Below, one piece after another: positions 41,831-45,226 of a DNA stretch of 45,226 bases. The notes beneath the pieces are model-generated. The model had not been told where the DNA came from. It saw nothing but the letters and a program-made list of their open reading frames with translations, and searched no databases. The translations under genes and the position numbers were made by a program. The stretch comes from SIG607 sp045586405. Its GTDB lineage: Bacteria > Bacillota > Clostridia > Oscillospirales > Acutalibacteraceae. Position 1 is the first letter of the stretch, and every line of letters starts with the position of its first letter. The DNA lies in assembly GCA_045586405.1 (NCBI GenBank), contig JAZNAG010000126.1, positions 1 through 45,226 of the forward strand. The letters run 5' to 3'.

Positions 41831-41961
41831 CAGTATTACCGACTTTTGCGATATATCTAACATACTGCAGAGCATATAGCTTGGGTTACATAATACCTGA
41901 AAATATAGCAGTAATATCTTGTCCGTTACATTCATATTATTATAAAAACGGAGGAGATATT

Positions 41962-42579
41962 ATGAAAGCTACAGGTGTTGTACATTTAGGAAATTTAAAA
42001 ATACTCACAGCTATACGTGAAAACCTGGCAATAGTAATTTTTACTTTACTGTTTGCATTTGGTGTGTTGCTTGGCGTTTTGTTTTTTGCAGATAACAAAA
42101 TGCTGGCAGAATCTGAAGCTATATTAGATTTATTTAATGATATACGTAAAAACTATGCTTTTTCAAAGTCGTTTTTTACTCTTTTTATTTTTGAATTTGC
42201 ATTCTTATTTGCTATATTTTTATTCGGCACTTCGCTGTTAGGTTTGGCATTTGTTCCTTTTATAATTTTCGTTAGAGGAGCCTTCAGCGGACTGCTTTTG
42301 TGCGGTTTATATTCAAATCTCGGTTTAACAGGTATAACTCTTAATTTGCTTACTTTACTGCCATCTACCATAATCAATGTATTGACTTTAATAAGCGGAG
42401 CAGGGTGCGGACTTGATCTTTCATATTCGCTCTGTAAATTGCTCTTAAACGGTGGATTGCATAACAAAGTGAATATAAAATTTGTTTTAAAAAAGTTTGG
42501 CTTATATGTATTTATAATAACTGTTGGAACATTATTTGAGGCTTTTTCGTTATTTGCTTTTAAAAAATTTTTCGTATAG
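41962..42579 (+). CDS. spoIIM: Stage II sporulation protein M
   Basis: 205 residues from ATG 41962 (GGAGGA seven bases upstream); a 5' extension to TTG 41881 has no ribosome site. Five hydrophobic helices with the family signature GLAFVPFIIFVRGAFSGLLL and LLTLLPSTIINVL. SpoIIM joins SpoIID and SpoIIP in the septal machine that thins peptidoglycan during engulfment. It is followed after 11 bases by a Xer-type gene, as spoIIM and ripX are close together in Bacillus. Confidence 0.93.
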   Translation: MKATGVVHLGNLKILTAIRENLAIVIFTLLFAFGVLLGVLFFADNKMLAESEAILDLFNDIRKNYAFSKSFFTLFIFEFAFLFAIFLFGTSLLGLAFVPFIIFVRGAFSGLLLCGLYSNLGLTGITLNLLTLLPSTIINVLTLISGAGCGLDLSYSLCKLLLNGGLHNKVNIKFVLKKFGLYVFIITVGTLFEAFSLFAFKKFFV

Positions 42580-42590
42580 GAGGGAAACAG

Positions 42591-43478
42591 ATGAAAGATT
42601 ACGCTATTGACTTTAAATCTTTTTTAGAGCTGACAAAAAAGAGTTCTGCCAACACTTTGCAATCTTATATGCGTGACCTTTCACAGTTTTTATCCTATTG
42701 TGTTAGCAACGGCATAAAAGATATTGCTAAGGTTAATAACGAATTTATAAATAAATATTTACAGTTTTTAACTGCAAACGGTAAATCACAGGCAACAGAA
42801 ATGCGTGTTTTGGCAACTCTTCGCTGTTATTTTGGTTATTTAAACCGTTCAGGTTTTATTCGCAATAATCCGATTATAGGTATAAAAAGTGGTAGTTATA
42901 AGAAAAAAATGCCCGAAATTCTTACCGATAAAGAGGTTATTCAACTTCTTTCTCAGCCAAGCGGTAATGATTTTAAATCGTGTAGAGATAAAGCTATACT
43001 TGAGTTAATGTATGCAACAGGAATTAAGGTTACCGAGCTTGTCGACTTAAAACTTACAGACCTTAATTTATCTATAGGTATTTTACATTTGCATGACGAT
43101 AAACACGAACGTATTGTTCCTATTTATCCTGAGGCTGTAAAGGTTTTATCACATTACATAAACAATGTTCGTCCTTCGGTAGTTTACGATATAAATGAAG
43201 AGCGCTTATTTACAAATATGTCAGGTCAACCAATGTCCCGTCAAGGTCTTTGGAAGCTTGTAAAAGGATATGCCGCTCAGGCTAATATATCTAAGGATAT
43301 AACGCCGCTTACATTCCGTCATTCCTTTGCTGCTCATCTGCTTGAAAACGGTGCACAGCTTAATGATATACAAAAAATGTTAGGGCACTGCGATATTTCA
43401 ACCACAAACATATATGCTCAGGTTGTAAAAAACAAGTATGCTATTGCCTATAAAAAATATCATCCGTTGGCAAAATAG
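42591..43478 (+). CDS. Xer-like tyrosine recombinase with an altered active site
   Basis: 295 residues, the length of XerD. N-terminal SAM-like domain and C-terminal catalytic domain align without gaps of note. Compared with XerD's catalytic set, Arg I is Lys146 (ATGIKVTEL), the beta-hairpin Lys is replaced by Asp169 (LHDDKHERIVP), and the first His is Leu240 (TPLTFRHSF); Arg243, His266 (LGHCDIS) and Tyr275 (TTNIYAQ) remain. Three of six are changed, so strand exchange should be weak or absent unless the family tolerates it. It may be a regulatory or structural Xer paralogue. It follows spoIIM behind AGGAGGG and ends at a terminator. Confidence 0.9.
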   Translation: MKDYAIDFKSFLELTKKSSANTLQSYMRDLSQFLSYCVSNGIKDIAKVNNEFINKYLQFLTANGKSQATEMRVLATLRCYFGYLNRSGFIRNNPIIGIKSGSYKKKMPEILTDKEVIQLLSQPSGNDFKSCRDKAILELMYATGIKVTELVDLKLTDLNLSIGILHLHDDKHERIVPIYPEAVKVLSHYINNVRPSVVYDINEERLFTNMSGQPMSRQGLWKLVKGYAAQANISKDITPLTFRHSFAAHLLENGAQLNDIQKMLGHCDISTTNIYAQVVKNKYAIAYKKYHPLAK

Positions 43479-43487
43479 AATAAAACT

Positions 43488-43519
43488 ATAACCGCAAATT
43501 ATATTGCGGTTATTTTTTT
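43488..43519 (+). terminator. Terminator after the Xer-like gene
   Basis: ATAACCGCAA (43488-43497)/TTGCGGTTAT (43504-43513), loop ATTATA, then seven Ts (43513-43519). Confidence 0.9.
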
Positions 43520-43549
43520 GTCATATTAAACATGAGTTATTCATATTTT
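43520..43549 (+). promoter_or_regulatory. SigE-type promoter of spoIVA
   Basis: TCATATT (43521-43527) matches the SigE -35 consensus KMATATT at 7 of 7. CATATTTT (43542-43549) follows after 14 bases and fits CATACAMT at the CATA core. It lies just behind the terminator, 38 bases before the spoIVA ATG. spoIVA is SigE-dependent in Bacillus. Confidence 0.7.
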
Positions 43550-43587
43550 ATTACAAAGAGCTAAAAATGTTTGCGGAGGAAATAAGT

Positions 43588-45066
43588 ATGATGAATTCAA
43601 GTATTTATGATGATATAGCAGCACGGACAGGTGGAGATATTTATATTGGTATTGTTGGACCTGTTAGAACAGGAAAATCAACTTTTATTAAGCAATTTAT
43701 GAATAGTCTCGTTATTCCTAATATAAATGAAGAATTCAGCAGAGAACGCGCTAATGACGAGCTTCCGCAATCTTCTTCAGGCAGAACAATAATGACCACC
43801 GAGCCAAAATTTATACCCGAAAACGCCGTTAAAATATCACTGGGCAACAATTCGGATTTAAGCGTCAGACTTATTGACTGTGTCGGTTACATTGTACCGA
43901 GTTCACTTGGTTATATCGAGAATGACCAACCACGTATGGTAAGAACACCCTGGTATGATGAGCCGGTTCCATTTAATATGGCAGCAGAAATAGGTACAAA
44001 AAAAGTAATAACTGAACACTCTACTATAGGGCTTGTTGTTACAACAGACGGCAGCATAAGCGACATACCTCGGGAAGAATATGCAGAGGCAGAATGCCGA
44101 GTTATTGAAGAACTAAAAGAAATCAAAAAGCCTTTTGCTGTTTTACTTAATAGCTTGTATCCGAACTCTGACGAATGCATAAATCTCGCAAATACATTAA
44201 AAGAAAAATATAATGTACCGGTAATCGCTGTTAATTGTCTTGAAATTGGTGAAGCTGAAATAAACAAAATATTATCTGAAGTTTTATATGAATTTCCAAT
44301 TAAAGAAGTTCAAATCAATTATCCTAATTGGATAAACACTTTACCGACAGATCATTGGTTACGTGCCGATTTATTAAGCTCAATTAAAAATGGCGGAAAC
44401 AATATTCATTTAATAAGAGACGTCTATAACCTTGAAAAAGTTTCCGATATGAGTGATAATATTATCAACAGTAAAATTTCAGGCATAAACTTTGGTGAAG
44501 GCTCAGCAAGTCTAGAACTATCGGTAAGCAGAGACTTATTTTACGATATCATTAAAGAGCAAACAGGAATTGACATAAGTGATGACAGCGCCTTAATGTC
44601 AAATATAGTTTCACTAGCTAAGATTAGAAAAGATTATGAAAGAATAAGGAATGCTTTAGATGAGGTTGAAGCTACCGGTTACGGAATAGTAATGCCGTCG
44701 ATTGAAGAATTAACCCTAAAAGAGCCTGAAATTATGAAACAGGGCGGTAGATACGGTGTTAGACTTAGAGCATCAGCACCGTCAATTCATATGATGAAAG
44801 CAAATATTACCACAGAAATCAGCCCAATAGTCGGAACCGAAAAACAAAGTGAAGACCTTGTAATGTGTTTGCTTAGCGAATTTGAAGAAGATCCTATTAA
44901 AATTTGGGATTCCAACATATTTGGAAAGTCATTACACGACCTCGTTAATGAAGGTCTTCATACTAAACTTGCCCGTATGCCTATGGATGCCAGAATGCGC
45001 TTACAGGAAACCTTAGAACGAGTTATAAACGAAGGCTGCAGCGGTCTGATTTGTATAATCTTATAA
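43588..45066 (+). CDS. spoIVA: Stage IV sporulation protein A (coat morphogenetic ATPase)
   Basis: 492 residues from ATG 43588 (GGAGGA seven bases upstream), the same length as Bacillus SpoIVA; the longer frame to 43504 runs back into the terminator. The N terminus SIYDDIAARTGGDIYIGIVG leads into Walker A GPVRTGKST, then a TRAFAC-like ATPase (LIDCVGYIVP, LLNSLYP), a middle domain and a C-terminal region that binds SpoVM and the forespore membrane. It polymerises with ATP hydrolysis to form the coat's base layer. The extreme C terminus (EGCSGLICIIL) is present, so the IS3-type insertion 20 bases later spares the protein. Confidence 0.98.
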   Translation: MMNSSIYDDIAARTGGDIYIGIVGPVRTGKSTFIKQFMNSLVIPNINEEFSRERANDELPQSSSGRTIMTTEPKFIPENAVKISLGNNSDLSVRLIDCVGYIVPSSLGYIENDQPRMVRTPWYDEPVPFNMAAEIGTKKVITEHSTIGLVVTTDGSISDIPREEYAEAECRVIEELKEIKKPFAVLLNSLYPNSDECINLANTLKEKYNVPVIAVNCLEIGEAEINKILSEVLYEFPIKEVQINYPNWINTLPTDHWLRADLLSSIKNGGNNIHLIRDVYNLEKVSDMSDNIINSKISGINFGEGSASLELSVSRDLFYDIIKEQTGIDISDDSALMSNIVSLAKIRKDYERIRNALDEVEATGYGIVMPSIEELTLKEPEIMKQGGRYGVRLRASAPSIHMMKANITTEISPIVGTEKQSEDLVMCLLSEFEEDPIKIWDSNIFGKSLHDLVNEGLHTKLARMPMDARMRLQETLERVINEGCSGLICIIL

Positions 45067-45085
45067 ACAAAAAAGCACTGTTAAT

Positions 45086-45226
45086 TGAACTGCCCCAATT
45101 TGTGCAGACAGCATAAAAAGGCACACTATGGTAGTGCGTATTAAATTTTAAGCGACATACTGACTTCGTTTTTCGAGCGGAGTCAGTTTTGTTTTTATCT
45201 GTATTCTTTCATGATTGTAGAAATGA
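45086..45226 (-). mobile_element. End of an IS3-family insertion sequence
   Basis: The sequence from TGAACTGCCCC (45086-45096) on looks like the terminal inverted repeat of an IS3-family element. It is followed inward by a small hairpin (CACACTA 45122-45128/TAGTGCG 45132-45138) and the 3' end of a transposase gene on the minus strand. The other end lies beyond the window. It begins 19 bases after the spoIVA stop. Confidence 0.75.
45148..45226 (-). CDS. IS3-family transposase OrfB, C-terminal end (partial)
   Basis: Only the last 25 codons are inside the window. They read HFYNHERIQIKTKLTPLEKR and on to a terminal QYVA, the typical rve-domain ending (YN-x-ERIQ-x-K-x-LTP) of IS3-family OrfB DDE transposases. 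The stop codon is at 45148-45150. Whether the rest is intact cannot be seen. Confidence 0.85.
   Translation of the reverse strand, partial: HFYNHERIQIKTKLTPLEKRSQYVA

Overview
The window is an AT-rich, low-GC Gram-positive chromosome segment from an endospore-forming member of the Clostridia. An Oscillospirales/Ruminococcaceae-like gut anaerobe is my best guess, by inference only. The grounds are a dense set of sporulation genes (cwlD remnant, a sigH-like factor, spoIIGA-sigE, a ylbJ-like gene, yqfC-yqfD, spoIIM, spoIVA), a THF riboswitch ahead of an ECF folate transporter, Firmicutes-type operons (ylxM-ffh-rpsP-khpA-rimM-trmD; yqfC-yqfD-phoH-ybeY-era-yqzL-recO-mutS2), Shine-Dalgarno-rich starts and several TTG starts.

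Layout. 1-2.4 kb is the right end of an integrated element: the tail of a tyrosine recombinase, a small overlapping ORF and an intact large serine recombinase. The element ends inside the spore-cortex amidase gene cwlD, whose 5' part is missing here. 2.4-10.4 kb holds the cwlD remainder, radA, a GH92 alpha-mannosidase-like gene, then tmcAL (minus strand) diverging from ackA-galK. 10.4-14.4 kb is on the minus strand: a TIM-barrel sugar isomerase/epimerase, engB and lon. 14.5-17.8 kb holds rpe, a MecA-C-domain-like protein, an alpha-phosphohexomutase and a cysteine-rich unknown protein. 17.9-21 kb is the THF riboswitch-folT-folC unit, a sigH-like factor, a tRNA-like relic and a zinc-ribbon protein. 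21-24.6 kb is a two-component system in one operon with an HtrA protease. 24.6-26.2 kb is spoIIGA-sigE behind a Spo0A-box promoter. 26.2-27.7 kb is an orphan peptide-binding lipoprotein.

27.8-31.8 kb is the SRP/ribosome-maturation operon followed by HPr. 31.9-32.6 kb carries tRNA-Pro, tRNA-His and tRNA-Gln plus a small Cys protein. 32.6-40.9 kb has a ylbJ-like gene diverging from the yqfC-to-mutS2 operon through back-to-back sigma-E-like promoters. 40.9-45.2 kb holds an SDR reductase, spoIIM, a Xer-like recombinase with a degenerate active site, spoIVA, and the end of an IS3-family element.

How it fits together. Sporulation control (SigH, Spo0A box, SpoIIGA/SigE) sits with SigE-type targets (spoIVA, yqfCD, ylbJ-like, spoIIM). 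The most notable observation is that cwlD is split by a recombinase-encoding element exactly at the conserved His-Gly-Gly active-site motif. By analogy with the skin element in sigK, this suggests a gene that may be rebuilt by excision during sporulation. The left junction lies outside the window, so that is a hypothesis.
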